Positions 35,380 to 44,553 are shown, counted from the stretch's first letter. The stretch is 64,000 nt of DNA from Haloactinomyces albus (GCF_031458135.1 NZ_JAVDXW010000001.1:1612001-1676000), one strand, 5' to 3'. Numbers and translations are program-made. Notes: a model not told the origin generated them from the letters alone.

Positions 35380-36639
35380 ATGACAGATGTCATGGAAGCC
35401 CGGCCGGTGGCGAGCTCCGCGGCATCGATCGGCCATGCTGTTCTCGTGTCTTCCGCTGTTGCCGAGTTCGATCCCAAGCGGGTACGGCGCCTGCGCCGCT
35501 ACACCTGGTGGTCCGTGGTGCCGATGGCGCCGGTCTACGCGGCGATCGTGGCGCTCAGCCTCGTCAACGGCTTCACCGACGGTACCTACACGACGATCGA
35601 TCTCCTGGTGCTCGGTCCCGTGCTGCTCGTCCTCACCACCGAGGCAACGCGCTTCTGCACGAGCACGATGCGCGGTCTGGGGCAGGGGTATCACCACAGC
35701 GCCGAGCAGGCGATCGTCTTCGTCGCCGCGCTGCTGACAGCGGGGGCCGTGCTCGCGACCAGACCCGAGCACGGCTTCGTCTGGGTGTTGATTCCCGGCA
35801 TACTGGCCGCCTCGATCGTGGCGAACGCCGCCGTCCGCCTGAGGTGGCCGTTGACGTTCGCCACGTGTGGTTCGACGGTGCTCGTGTTCACCGCCGCCTC
35901 CTGGCGTTACGGCCCTCCGATCGTTCCGATCAGATTCGCCCTGCTCGCCGCTGTCGTCGTCGCGTTCACGATCTTCGTCTTGGTGGTGGCGGTGTGGTTC
36001 TGGGATGTGGTCCTCGAACTGGACCGGGCACGTTCGATGTCGGCGGAACTCGCCGTCGCGCAGGAGCGTCTGCGGTTCGCCGCAGAGTTGCACGACGTGC
36101 AGGGGCACCATCTGCAGGCCATCGCGCTGAAGGGCGAGCTGGCGGAACGGCTGATCGGGGCCGACGACGGTGCGGCACGAGCGCAGGCGGCCGAGGTCGC
36201 CGAACTCGCCAGAACGGCGCTGCAAGAGACCCGGGCGCTGGTGCACGGATACCGGCACAGCGATCTGGGCACGGAACTCGACAACGCCCGCGGGGTCCTG
36301 GAGGCGGCGGGGATCACCACCACGGTTTCCGGACGGCCCCAGTCCGTGGCTCCGCCGCTGCAGCCGTTGTTCGGTGCCCTGGTGCGGGAGGGCGCCACCA
36401 ATGTGCTGCGGCACAGCCGTGCGCTGCGCTGCGAAATGAGCATCGCCACCGACGAGCACGCCAGCGAAGTGGTGCTGCGCAACGACGGCGTGCATGCGAG
36501 CGGCGATACGTCCGGAACGGGAATCGAAGGGCTGCGGGAGCGCTTCGCCACACTGGGCGGGCAGGTACGCGCCGAACATCGCGACGGTTGGTTCGAGCTG
36601 GCCGGACACGCCGAGGAACCGAGGAGGGCGGAAGCGTGA
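35380..36639 (+). CDS. Sensor histidine kinase, DesK/NarL-partner type
   Basis: A 419-residue kinase. Five or six N-terminal membrane helices (residues about 43-208) with almost no extracellular domain suggest membrane-embedded sensing. The HisKA_3 dimerisation domain has FAAELHDVQGHHLQAIALKGE with His238 as phospho-acceptor. The ATPase domain has LVREGATNVLRHSRA (N-box) and TGIEGLRERFATLGG (G-box). The stop overlaps the GTG of the response regulator. The ATG at 35380 has a weak ribosome site, and later starts (35392 or GTG 35446) are possible. Confidence 0.88.
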   Translation: MTDVMEARPVASSAASIGHAVLVSSAVAEFDPKRVRRLRRYTWWSVVPMAPVYAAIVALSLVNGFTDGTYTTIDLLVLGPVLLVLTTEATRFCTSTMRGLGQGYHHSAEQAIVFVAALLTAGAVLATRPEHGFVWVLIPGILAASIVANAAVRLRWPLTFATCGSTVLVFTAASWRYGPPIVPIRFALLAAVVVAFTIFVLVVAVWFWDVVLELDRARSMSAELAVAQERLRFAAELHDVQGHHLQAIALKGELAERLIGADDGAARAQAAEVAELARTALQETRALVHGYRHSDLGTELDNARGVLEAAGITTTVSGRPQSVAPPLQPLFGALVREGATNVLRHSRALRCEMSIATDEHASEVVLRNDGVHASGDTSGTGIEGLRERFATLGGQVRAEHRDGWFELAGHAEEPRRAEA

Positions 36640-37238
36640 TCCGCGTGGTGCTGGCCGACGACGAGGACCTCATCCGGGGCGCACTGGCCGCGCTGCTCGA
36701 CCTCGAAAGCGACATCAGCGTGGTCGGCCAGGCCAGCAGTGGCGATGAAGCACTGCAAGCCGTTCGGCAGCATCGGCCGGACATCGCCGTACTCGACCTG
36801 GAGATGCCGAAACTGGACGGCGTACAGGCCACGACGGAGATCAGGAGCGTACTGAGCGTGCCGGTCGTGCTGGTCACCCGCCACGCCCGGCCGGGTGTGC
36901 TCAAACGGGCGCTGGCTGCGGGGGTGCGCGGTTTCGTGCCGAAGACGACGCCGGCCACCCGGCTGGCGGCCATCCTGCGCGATGTGCACGGTGGTGGCCG
37001 TTACGTCGACCCGGAGATCGCGGCGAGCGCGCTGACCGAGGGAACGTGCCCGTTGACCACTCGTGAGCTCGAACTTCTCCGGCTCACCCTGCGCGGCAGC
37101 ACGATCTCCGCCATCGCCGAGGAGGCGCACCTCGCCGCGGGCACGGTCCGCAACTACCTCTCGGCGGCGATGAGCAAACTCGGTGCGGGCACACGGTACG
37201 AGGCGGCGCGGCACGCCTGGGAGGAAGGCTGGATCTGA
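36636..37238 (+). CDS. LuxR/NarL-family response regulator
   Basis: A 200-residue regulator. The receiver domain has acidic DDED (residues 8-11), phospho-acceptor Asp54 in VLDLEMPKLDG and Lys in GFVPKTT; the C-terminal LuxR helix-turn-helix is LTTRELELLRLTLRG then ISAIAEEAHLAAGTVRNYLSAAMSKLG. It is translated from a GTG overlapping the kinase stop (GTGA). It presumably activates the divergent ABC exporter in response to membrane or drug stress, by analogy with DesR/LiaR systems. Confidence 0.92.
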   Translation: MIRVVLADDEDLIRGALAALLDLESDISVVGQASSGDEALQAVRQHRPDIAVLDLEMPKLDGVQATTEIRSVLSVPVVLVTRHARPGVLKRALAAGVRGFVPKTTPATRLAAILRDVHGGGRYVDPEIAASALTEGTCPLTTRELELLRLTLRGSTISAIAEEAHLAAGTVRNYLSAAMSKLGAGTRYEAARHAWEEGWI

Positions 37239-37254
37239 CCGCACCGTTGCGCAC

Positions 37255-37310
37255 GGAAGTGAACGCCGACTCCCGTCACTCCCATCGCGGCGAAAGTTGG
37301 CGTTCACTCC
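37255..37310. terminator. Hairpin between response regulator and lat genes
   Basis: GGAAGTGAACGCC pairs with GGCGTTCACTCC with one bulged A, and flanking bases extend the stem. It separates the convergent response-regulator and lysine aminotransferase genes. Confidence 0.65.
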
Positions 37311-37323
37311 GCGTGCCGGTCGC

Positions 37324-38709
37324 TCAGGAGAGCTCACCGAGAGTCTTGCGGAGTGCGAGCACGGCATCGGTGAGTTCGTCGGGACGCACCGACAGGGCCG
37401 GTCGCCAGCGCAGCGAACGCGGCCCGGACGGCAGGAACAACGTGTGGTGCCGCTCGCGGGCGATGCTGATCGCACGGTCGCGCAGCGCCGAGTCGGGGAA
37501 GTCGACCGCGCACATCAGCCCTCGGCCACGCGGATGGCTGAGCACGGACGGAAACTCCTCGGCAAGCCCACGCAGTTCGGCCACCAACATCTCGCCCATG
37601 CGGCGCGTGTGGGCGAGCAGGTCCTCGGACTCGATGATCTCCAGAATCCTGGTGGCGCGCACCATGTCCACCAGGCCACCGCCCCAGGTGGAGCTGAGGC
37701 GGCTGCCCTCGCGGAAGGCGTTGTCGGCGACGTCGAGGACACGGCGACCGCCCATCACCCCGCACACCTGCACGCGCTTGCCGAACGCGACCAGGTCCGG
37801 TTCGAGCCCGAGCGACTGATACGCCCAGGCATACCCGGTGAGCCCGCCACCGGTCTGCACCTCGTCGGCGATGGTCAGCACGTCGTGCTCGCGGCACAGG
37901 TCCTGCATCGCCTGGAGGAACTCCGGGCGCAGGTGACGGTCGCCGCCTTCGCCTTGGACGGGTTCGTAGACGAAGCAGGCGATTTCGCGACCGTACCGCT
38001 GCAGCGCGGCCTCGGCGGTCTCCAGCGCGGCGATCTCGGCGGGAAGCAGGTCGGTGCAGTCCCGATCGGTACCCGGCTCGACGGCGGGACTGGGAATGCG
38101 CGGCCAGTCGAACGCGGGGTAATCGCGGATCTTGGTCGGATCGGTGTTGGTCAGCGACATGGTGTAGCCGGTGCGGCCGTGAAACGCCTTCTGCAGGTGC
38201 ATGGCCCGGCATCCCCGCACGGGAGTGCTCCGGGCGGAGTTGATCTTGGTCTTCCAGTCGAAGGCGACCTTCAGGGCGTTTTCCACCGCGAGCCCCCCGC
38301 CCTCGATGAAAAACAGCAGCGGCAGCTCCGGATCTCCGAACACGCGCTTCAGGACCTCGGCGAAGCGGGCCTGTTCGACAGTGGCGAAGTCGGGGTTGGC
38401 GGGTTTGACCCGAGCGGCACGAACGAGCGCGGCCTCGAAGTCGGGCTCGCGAAGTCCCGGATGCCCGTGCCCGAGCGGCGCCGAGCTGAAGAACATCGTC
38501 ATGTCGAGATACTCGGTGCCGTCACGCAGGTCACGCAGGCGACAACCCCGCCCGGAGTCCAAGTCGACCACGATGTCCAGCAGATCGCCGGTCACGTGCG
38601 CGCGCAGCTCGGTGACGGCGGTTTCCGCTCGGTCCCGCAGAAGCTCCTGCGCACGCTGATTCGAGACCTCGGCACCGGTGGAATCGATGGTCTCTTGCTG
38701 TGCGGTCAT
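37324..38709 (-). CDS. lat: L-lysine 6-aminotransferase
   Basis: A 461-residue class-III PLP aminotransferase that moves the epsilon-amino group of lysine to 2-oxoglutarate, giving aminoadipate semialdehyde (piperideine-6-carboxylate). FFIEGGGLAVENALKVAFDWK, HLQKAFHGRTGYTMSLTNTDP and ADEVQTGGG are present; the PLP Lys lies in LVAFGKRVQVCGVMGG. This Lat subgroup differs from ornithine or GABA transaminases in these segments. In many actinomycetes lat sits beside an Lrp regulator; here the divergent neighbour is an IclR protein. It serves lysine catabolism, or supplies aminoadipate or pipecolate. Confidence 0.92.
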   Translation of the reverse strand: MTAQQETIDSTGAEVSNQRAQELLRDRAETAVTELRAHVTGDLLDIVVDLDSGRGCRLRDLRDGTEYLDMTMFFSSAPLGHGHPGLREPDFEAALVRAARVKPANPDFATVEQARFAEVLKRVFGDPELPLLFFIEGGGLAVENALKVAFDWKTKINSARSTPVRGCRAMHLQKAFHGRTGYTMSLTNTDPTKIRDYPAFDWPRIPSPAVEPGTDRDCTDLLPAEIAALETAEAALQRYGREIACFVYEPVQGEGGDRHLRPEFLQAMQDLCREHDVLTIADEVQTGGGLTGYAWAYQSLGLEPDLVAFGKRVQVCGVMGGRRVLDVADNAFREGSRLSSTWGGGLVDMVRATRILEIIESEDLLAHTRRMGEMLVAELRGLAEEFPSVLSHPRGRGLMCAVDFPDSALRDRAISIARERHHTLFLPSGPRSLRWRPALSVRPDELTDAVLALRKTLGELS

Positions 38710-39039
38710 GCTCGACCTCCCGGCACTACGTGGGGCGCGGCTCTGCGGGCCGCGACGGCAACCCTCACTTGAAGCAATGGTTACACGAGACCAACGTCAC
38801 AAATCAATATTTTCCCGAATATATCCTTCAAGTCAGGATATTTTCCTTTGCCCTGGATTGCTTCGCTCTCCGTGCGAGTACAGCCGGAAGACCACACGGT
38901 GATGCCGCTCGCGGCGGGCCGATGCGGGTCCCACACCGCATACCGCACACATACAGCCCGCGTTCGAGCGGCACCGGAGGGACCGCGGCACTGAAGCGAC
39001 TAAAATCGCAGGCCGCACAGCAGCGAACATGAGGCGGCG
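38710..39039. promoter_or_regulatory. Divergent lat/iclR control region with palindrome and -10 box
   Basis: The stretch 38780-38850 is AT-rich and holds the perfect inverted repeat ATATCCT-N7-AGGATAT (38821-38841). A TTGAAG word at 38769 is mirrored by CTTCAA inside the palindrome. TAAAAT at 39001-39006 is a good -10 box for the IclR gene, whose ATG has GAGGCGG upstream. The palindrome is a candidate operator for IclR and lat. Confidence 0.5.
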
Positions 39040-39825
39040 ATGGTCGAGGAACGTGGTGCGCATTTCATTCGCTCCGTCGAGCGGGCGCTGGCGGTGCTGC
39101 GTGCCTTCTCTCCCGAGCAACCGGAGCTGACGCTGACGGAGGTGGCCACCGCGACCGAGATCGATCGCGCCGGTGCTCGCCGACTCCTGCACACCCTGAT
39201 GGACCTGGGCTACGTACGCCATGACGGGCGGCACTTCGCACTGACACCACAGGTACTCGAGTTCGGTTACGCCTACCTGTCCAGCCGCCCGCTCCCACAG
39301 ATCGCCGAACCCCATCTGCAGCGGCTGACCGGGGAACTGCACGAAATGACCGCGCTGGCGGTCCTCGAACGCGACGAGATCTGCTACGTCGCACAGGTGC
39401 CCAGCCCCAAGCTGCTGTCCGTGACCATCCCGGTGGGCACTCGCTTTCCCGCGCACGCCACGTCGATGGGCAAGATCCTGCTCGCGGGACTGCCCCCGGA
39501 ACGGTTGGAGGCACGATTGGGCGGCATGGACCTGCGGCCCGTCACGGCCAACACCATCACGACGCGGGAAGCACTGCGCACGGAACTGGCCGCGGTCCGC
39601 AAGCGGGGCTTCGTGGTCTCCGACAACGAACTGGAAAGCGGGCTGCGTGGGGTGGCCGTGCCCGTTCGCGATCACGCCGGGCGGGTCTTCGCGGCCGTCA
39701 ATGTGTCCCTGCACGCCGAGAGCGCGTCCGAGGACTCGGTTCAGCAGGAGATCGTGCCACGACTGCTTGCGACCGCCTCCCGCATCGAAGCGGATCTACG
39801 GCTGAAACCCACCACACCGATGTAG
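39040..39825 (+). CDS. IclR-family transcriptional regulator
   Basis: A 261-residue regulator. The N-terminal winged helix (FIRSVERALAVLRAFSPEQPELTLTEVATATEIDRAGARRLLHTLMDLGYV, residues 8-58) is followed by the IclR effector domain (VGTRFPAHATSMGKILLAGLP, GFVVSDNELESGLRGVAVPVRDHAGRVFAAVNVS). It is closest to the PcaR/PobR type of aromatic- and dicarboxylate-responsive regulators. Divergent from lat across a 330-bp gap; control of lysine catabolism is the simplest inference. A perfect palindromic hairpin follows. Confidence 0.9.
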   Translation: MVEERGAHFIRSVERALAVLRAFSPEQPELTLTEVATATEIDRAGARRLLHTLMDLGYVRHDGRHFALTPQVLEFGYAYLSSRPLPQIAEPHLQRLTGELHEMTALAVLERDEICYVAQVPSPKLLSVTIPVGTRFPAHATSMGKILLAGLPPERLEARLGGMDLRPVTANTITTREALRTELAAVRKRGFVVSDNELESGLRGVAVPVRDHAGRVFAAVNVSLHAESASEDSVQQEIVPRLLATASRIEADLRLKPTTPM

Positions 39826-39896
39826 GTACATCCGGGCGACGAGCGCATCCGGCCGGAAGAGACGGCTGCCCGGGCGCACGACCGGTCCGTGACGCA

Positions 39897-39934
39897 CTCG
39901 TCGCCGAGTCACCGGCCGGTGACTCGGCGACGAG
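39897..39934. terminator. Perfect 38-bp palindrome between convergent genes
   Basis: CTCGTCGCCGAGTCACCGG is followed directly by its own reverse complement with no spacer. It lies between the convergent IclR and methyltransferase genes and probably works as a bidirectional terminator. Confidence 0.7.
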
Positions 39935-39980
39935 GCAGCCACCCCGTGGCAGGGGTCATCGCGGGATCGCCGCGTGATGA

Positions 39981-40862
39981 TCAGCTATCGGTCAACTCGC
40001 CGGCCTCCCGGTACGACTTCTCCGCCACGTGGATGAAGTAGTCGGGATCGGCCTCGGCGTATGTTTCCTGGAAATCGCCGAAGGTGTCGATCTGCTGGAA
40101 TCCCACGTCCCGCATCAAACCGCGCAGATAATTCTTCCGCAGCGGGTACATGTTCAGGAAGTACTCGCTGTTGTCCGGGAACGTGTACTTGTATCGTGCC
40201 AACCCGTCGTCGACGTGGTCCGGCACGGCCGAAACCTGCTCGCCGCAGTAGTAGTAGGTGCGGTTGCTGCCGGAACCATTGTCCAGGACAGCATCGTAAT
40301 TGCGCTGATCGATGATCAGAACACCGTCGTGGGAGAGCATCGCGTAGAACTCGGCCAGCGCCTTGCGTCGATCGTGCTCGGCGAACAGGTGGGTGAACGA
40401 ATTGCCGAGGCAGATGATCGCGTCGAATTCACCGTGCACGTCACGATTGAGCCAGCGCCAGTCGGCGTTGACCACGCGCAGGACGTGACCACCGTAGTCG
40501 ATCCCGTTCTGGAACGCCTTCGCCAGCATCTGGGGACTACCGTCCGCGCTGACCGTGTCGAACCCTTCCTCCACCAGGCGAACCGAGTGGAATCCGGTTC
40601 CGGTTGCCGCGTCGAGCACGGTCTGCACACCGCGCGACTTGAGCTGGTCGATGAAGAAGCGACCTTCGCTCTCGGTGCGCTTCTTCCAGTTGATCAGCTC
40701 GTCCCACTTGTCCACCATGCCACCGACGTACTCTTGGGTGTAGTGGTCGGTGTCGCGCACCTCGGTCGGGTTTTCGCCGAATACCTGCTGTTCCAGTTCG
40801 ATGGAACTGACCGACTCGGCATACCCGTCCACGTGAGGACGCTTGTTCGCGCTCTGGGTCAT
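39981..40862 (-). CDS. Glycine/sarcosine N-methyltransferase
   Basis: A 293-residue SAM-dependent methyltransferase resembling the GSMT that makes sarcosine and dimethylglycine from glycine on the way to betaine in halophiles. The SAM motif is VLDAATGTGFHS (82-93), followed by IICLGNSFTHLF (149-160) and LIIDQRNYDAVLDNG (182-196), which are near-invariant in GSMTs, and a Tyr-rich YYYCGEQ. It ends after one GSMT domain; the second half (sarcosine/dimethylglycine methyltransferase), which I recall as fused in Actinopolyspora halophila, is not in this window. The start is the ATG at 40862. Strong hint of a salt-adapted host. Confidence 0.88.
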   Translation of the reverse strand: MTQSANKRPHVDGYAESVSSIELEQQVFGENPTEVRDTDHYTQEYVGGMVDKWDELINWKKRTESEGRFFIDQLKSRGVQTVLDAATGTGFHSVRLVEEGFDTVSADGSPQMLAKAFQNGIDYGGHVLRVVNADWRWLNRDVHGEFDAIICLGNSFTHLFAEHDRRKALAEFYAMLSHDGVLIIDQRNYDAVLDNGSGSNRTYYYCGEQVSAVPDHVDDGLARYKYTFPDNSEYFLNMYPLRKNYLRGLMRDVGFQQIDTFGDFQETYAEADPDYFIHVAEKSYREAGELTDS

Positions 40863-41639
40863 ACTCCGTTTCCTGAACTCGTTTCGACCGCACATCACCA
40901 TGATGTGCAGCGCAGACCCGACGGAAATGACATGTGATTCCACAAAACCGTCGGCGCATATGGATGCCCGGCATGCTGACACCGCACTCCCGGGAAAAGC
41001 GGGAGCCGATATCGTCGGCGTCATTGCCCGGCGCGTTGTCGCCACAGATCTGTGCGCCACTGGTGACGTTAGGGCACGCGGCCCGCGAAGCAAGCAGAAA
41101 ATCCCTGTGACCCTGTACACACCCGCTTTCGCGGGATTGTCGCCGTGACTTCGCCATACCCGCTGACCAGGCAATTCCGTGGCCACCGGCCCGCTCCGGC
41201 ACCGCCGACACCGGCAGGTACTCGGCGAACCGGAGGTTCGCGCTGCGACCACTTGTGTCGCGGTGCGAACTCCCGCGCCCTCGACTGCGGTCGGGCTCCT
41301 CCGTGGCTCCGCAATGGGCGATGAAGTCGCGCCCGAGACATCGGATCTCGAATAACACCATGTCAAAACGATTCAGAAACCACAGTTCCCCGCCTGGCGG
41401 ATACCTCCGTCACCGCGACCGGGCACCGGTGCACAGCAGCACTGTAAGCCAGCTCACACTTTTGCCTCAGAGCGGGACCCCTACGATCTGCGTCACACCT
41501 GCCAAGCACCCGTGCACGCAAAGCCTCCTCGGGAATGTGCGCGCGAGAAACCGGGCATTGGCGGCGAAAAACGCAAGCAGCAAGGTGAGCAATTCCGACC
41601 ATGGACAGCAGGGGCGGATTTCGCGGGAGTGGAGGCATC
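40863..41639. promoter_or_regulatory. Long gene-free region between GSMT and CoA-transferase genes
   Basis: About 780 bp divergent spacer. I see no gene, RNA or strong repeat. Open frames here are shadows without motifs. A somewhat AT-rich stretch at 41340-41400 could hold a promoter. GGGAGTGGAGGCATC before 41640 is the ribosome binding site of the CoA-transferase. Confidence 0.4.
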
Positions 41640-43151
41640 ATGCCCAGCAGGGTCCGAAACCGGCACTTGGCGGACAGGATCGTGGAAGCCGACGAAGCGG
41701 CACAACTGATCCCCGCAGGAGCCAACGTCGGCATGAGCGGATTCACCGGCGCCGGCTACCCGAAAGAGGTGCCGGGGGCACTGGCCAAGCGCCTGGCGCA
41801 GGCCAACGCCCAGGGAGACCCCATGAAGGTCAGCCTGTGGACGGGTGCCTCCACGGCTCCCGAACTCGACGGGGCACTCGCGGAAGCCGAGGGGATCGAG
41901 TTACGACTGCCCTACCAGTCCGATCCGGTCAGCCGCGAGAAGATCAACTCCGGCCGGATGGATTACATCGACATCCACCTCTCGCACGTGGCGCAGCGGG
42001 TCCGGCAGGGATTCCTCGGGCCGCTGGATGTCGCCGTGATCGAGGTCAGCGGGGTCACCGAGGACGGCAAGCTGATTCCCTCCTCCTCGATCGGCAACAA
42101 CAAGACCTGGATCGAGCAGGCCGACCGGGTGATCCTCGAGGTCAACTCCTGGCAGAGCGAGCAGCTCGAGGGCATGCACGACATCTACAACGGCACCGCG
42201 CTGCCGCCGAACCGGCAGCCGCTCCCGCTGACCGGTCCCGGCGACCGTATCGGCGCACCGTACCTGGAGTGCCCGGCCGAGAAGATCGCCGCCGTGGTCG
42301 AGACCGAGGCACCCGACCGCAACACCGTGTTCAAGGAACCGGACGCGGTCTCGCGCGACATCGCCGAGCACGTACTGGACTTTTTCACCTCGGAGGTGCG
42401 GTGCGGGCGGCTCCCGCAGAGCCTGCTACCACTGCAATCCGGGGTGGGCAATGTCGCCAACGCCGTGCTCGCCGGTCTCCGGGAGGGCCCCTTCTCCGGG
42501 CTCACCGCCTATACCGAGGTCATCCAGGACGGGATGCTGGACCTGATCGACTCGGGCACACTGCGCATGGCCTCGGCGACCGCGTTCTCGCTGAGCCCCG
42601 CCGCGGTTGACCGGTTCAACAAGCACGCGGGCACCTACCGGAACCGAATCCTGCTGCGCCCCCAGGAGATCAGCAACCATCCCGAGGTGGTGCGCCGCCT
42701 GGGTTGCCTGGCGATGAACGGTGCCGTGGAAGCCGACATCTACGGCAACATCAACTCCACGCACATGATGGGCAGCAGAATCCAGAACGGCATCGGCGGC
42801 TCGGGAGACTTCGCCCGCAACGCCTACACCTCGATCTTCATCACACCGTCCCAAGCCAAGAACGGCGCCATCTCGGCCATCGTGCCCATGGTCTCGCACG
42901 TGGACCACACCGAGCACGACGTCGACGTCATCGTCACCGAACAAGGTGCGGCGGATCTACGTGGCCTGGCACCGAGACAGCGGGCCAGGAAGATCATCGA
43001 GCACTGCGCACACCCGGACTTCCGACCCGCACTGCGGGACTACTACGAACGGTCACTGCACGCCACCCAGGGTGGCCAAACCCCGCACCTACTCGACGAA
43101 TCCCTGTCCTGGCACCGGAAATACCTGCAGGAAGGCACCATGCGCACATGA
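41640..43151 (+). CDS. Succinyl-CoA:acetate CoA-transferase / acetyl-CoA hydrolase family
   Basis: A 503-residue class-I CoA transferase of the Cat1/AarC/ScpC group. ANVGMSGFTGAGYPKEVPGALAKR, IEVSGVTEDGKLIPSSSIGNNKTW, LLPLQSGVGNVANAVLAGL, GIGGSGDFARNAYTSIF and VTEQGAADLRGLAPRQRA are diagnostic segments. It moves CoA between acetyl- or propionyl-CoA and succinate, allowing acetate assimilation or overflow without ATP. The start is the ATG at 41640 behind GGAGG. Transcribed alone; convergent with the formate/nitrite-type channel gene. Confidence 0.92.
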   Translation: MPSRVRNRHLADRIVEADEAAQLIPAGANVGMSGFTGAGYPKEVPGALAKRLAQANAQGDPMKVSLWTGASTAPELDGALAEAEGIELRLPYQSDPVSREKINSGRMDYIDIHLSHVAQRVRQGFLGPLDVAVIEVSGVTEDGKLIPSSSIGNNKTWIEQADRVILEVNSWQSEQLEGMHDIYNGTALPPNRQPLPLTGPGDRIGAPYLECPAEKIAAVVETEAPDRNTVFKEPDAVSRDIAEHVLDFFTSEVRCGRLPQSLLPLQSGVGNVANAVLAGLREGPFSGLTAYTEVIQDGMLDLIDSGTLRMASATAFSLSPAAVDRFNKHAGTYRNRILLRPQEISNHPEVVRRLGCLAMNGAVEADIYGNINSTHMMGSRIQNGIGGSGDFARNAYTSIFITPSQAKNGAISAIVPMVSHVDHTEHDVDVIVTEQGAADLRGLAPRQRARKIIEHCAHPDFRPALRDYYERSLHATQGGQTPHLLDESLSWHRKYLQEGTMRT

Positions 43152-43174
43152 GCCACCGGAATCGACCGATGGCT
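43151..43174. terminator. Short hairpin after CoA-transferase gene
   Basis: AGCCACCGG pairs with CCGATGGCT (one G-U) around a six-base loop, right at the stop codon, between convergent genes. Confidence 0.45.
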
Positions 43175-43233
43175 CGATGGATTCGGCCGTTCGGTGTCCG
43201 CACCGAGGGCCGGATCCATCCGCTCGGCGCGGC

Positions 43234-44361
43234 TCAGTTCCGACGTACCACCCAGGGACTTCTCCGCCAGGGGCGAGGACGGAGAATCGGCTCTCCCGCC
43301 TTCTCGTTCCGTTCCACGATCAGGTAGTCGTGGTGCTCCTCGACCACGGGTTCGATCTCGGGAGTCTGGTGCCCGCTGACCACCGCGAACCAGCGGGAAT
43401 GGCTGCGCAGGTGCCGGTAGTCGTCGACGCTCATCGTGATCTCGGTGGTGCAGTTGGAAGTGGAACACTCGCACCTGAACTGCGCGATGCCCTCGGGTTC
43501 GCCGTTGGCCGACGAGCGCTGCCGGAGGCGTTCGCTGAGGCGGGAGAACACGGCCTCGTTCTCGGCCAGGCGTCGCGCGCGGCGGCGATTCATCTGTGCT
43601 CCGGCACGAACCTGTCCGTAGTTGAGCAACGAGACGAGGAGCACACCGCCGATGATGTTGCCTGCAGTGGCCGCACCCAGCCACATCACGTACGTCCCGA
43701 GCGAGGTGGCGCCGGCGAGGGTGGCGGCCAGGATGTAGCCGCTGGAGGCGATGCAGTGAGCCAATCCCAGCAAGCCCACCGGAAAGGTGATCAGCCAGAT
43801 CACGGCGATCTGCCCGATCGTGCTCTGGGCACTGGTGACCAGCCACGACATCAAAGCGATCAGCAATCCCCCGAGAATGCCGCTGGTGAACACGCTCACC
43901 AGCGGTTGATCCACGGCCTTGACGCCCAACTGCACCAATTCGGCCACCACCGCGGGTTGCAGCGCGCCGGTGACGGTCGCCAGCGCCGCGAAGGTCAGCG
44001 CACCGAGCACGTTGGCTGCGAACACGACCACCCACAGTCGCAACGTGGCAGGCAGGTGGCGACGCTCTTCGAGGATGAGCACGACGGGAAACAGGGTGTT
44101 CTCGGTGAACAGTTGAGCCCGTCCGATGACCACTGCGATGAATCCCAGCGGATAGAGCAGCTCGGCGATGAACTCGCCTCCGTCACCGGGCAGGGCGGCG
44201 AGTGTTCCGGACACTCCCAGCCCGGTGAGCCCCATGAACAGACCGGCGGCAAGCCCGGAGAAACCGAGGGCGCTGGCCGTGCGGTTCAGTTCGGAACGAG
44301 CGTCGTCAAGGACCCGCTCGTAGATCTCGCGCGCGGTCAACCGCCCCGACTCAGTTGCCAT
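43234..44361 (-). CDS. Formate/nitrite transporter family channel with C-terminal Cys domain
   Basis: A 375-residue protein. Residues 25-255 form an FNT channel (FocA/NirC-like): GLAAGLFMGLTGLGV, IGRAQLFTENTLFPVVL, LGALTFAALA and a central His in LGLAHCIASSGYILAA (H202), the proton-relay position of the family. A basic linker (ARRLAENEAVFSRLSERLRQR) leads to a soluble domain with C297-x-C299-x4-C304, SVDDYRHLRSHSRWFAVVSGH and EPVVEEHHDYLIVERNEKAGE. I recognise similar CEC-x4-C domains in small actinobacterial proteins, but their function is unknown to me. The substrate (formate, nitrite, hydrosulfide or other anion) is open. Confidence 0.85.
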   Translation of the reverse strand: MATESGRLTAREIYERVLDDARSELNRTASALGFSGLAAGLFMGLTGLGVSGTLAALPGDGGEFIAELLYPLGFIAVVIGRAQLFTENTLFPVVLILEERRHLPATLRLWVVVFAANVLGALTFAALATVTGALQPAVVAELVQLGVKAVDQPLVSVFTSGILGGLLIALMSWLVTSAQSTIGQIAVIWLITFPVGLLGLAHCIASSGYILAATLAGATSLGTYVMWLGAATAGNIIGGVLLVSLLNYGQVRAGAQMNRRRARRLAENEAVFSRLSERLRQRSSANGEPEGIAQFRCECSTSNCTTEITMSVDDYRHLRSHSRWFAVVSGHQTPEIEPVVEEHHDYLIVERNEKAGEPILRPRPWRRSPWVVRRN

Positions 44362-44553
44362 CGGTGTTCCTCAAGTCTTCCGAGATGTCGACATGCCGTA
44401 TCCGTGCACACCGCCAGGGCTTTCAGTAACAAGGAAACACCCGTGCCGACCTTCACCTTCCCGATCACCCCGAGCCAGCTCGACGCCGGACGGCGCCGAC
44501 CTTCGGCCTGTTCGGCTTCTCGTGGGTCATCGTTTACTTTCCGGCGGCACGAA

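Noticed and set aside
40863-41639. Glycine riboswitch or small RNA upstream of the glycine methyltransferase
   Set aside because: I looked for paired glycine aptamer features and terminator-like hairpins and saw none I could support.
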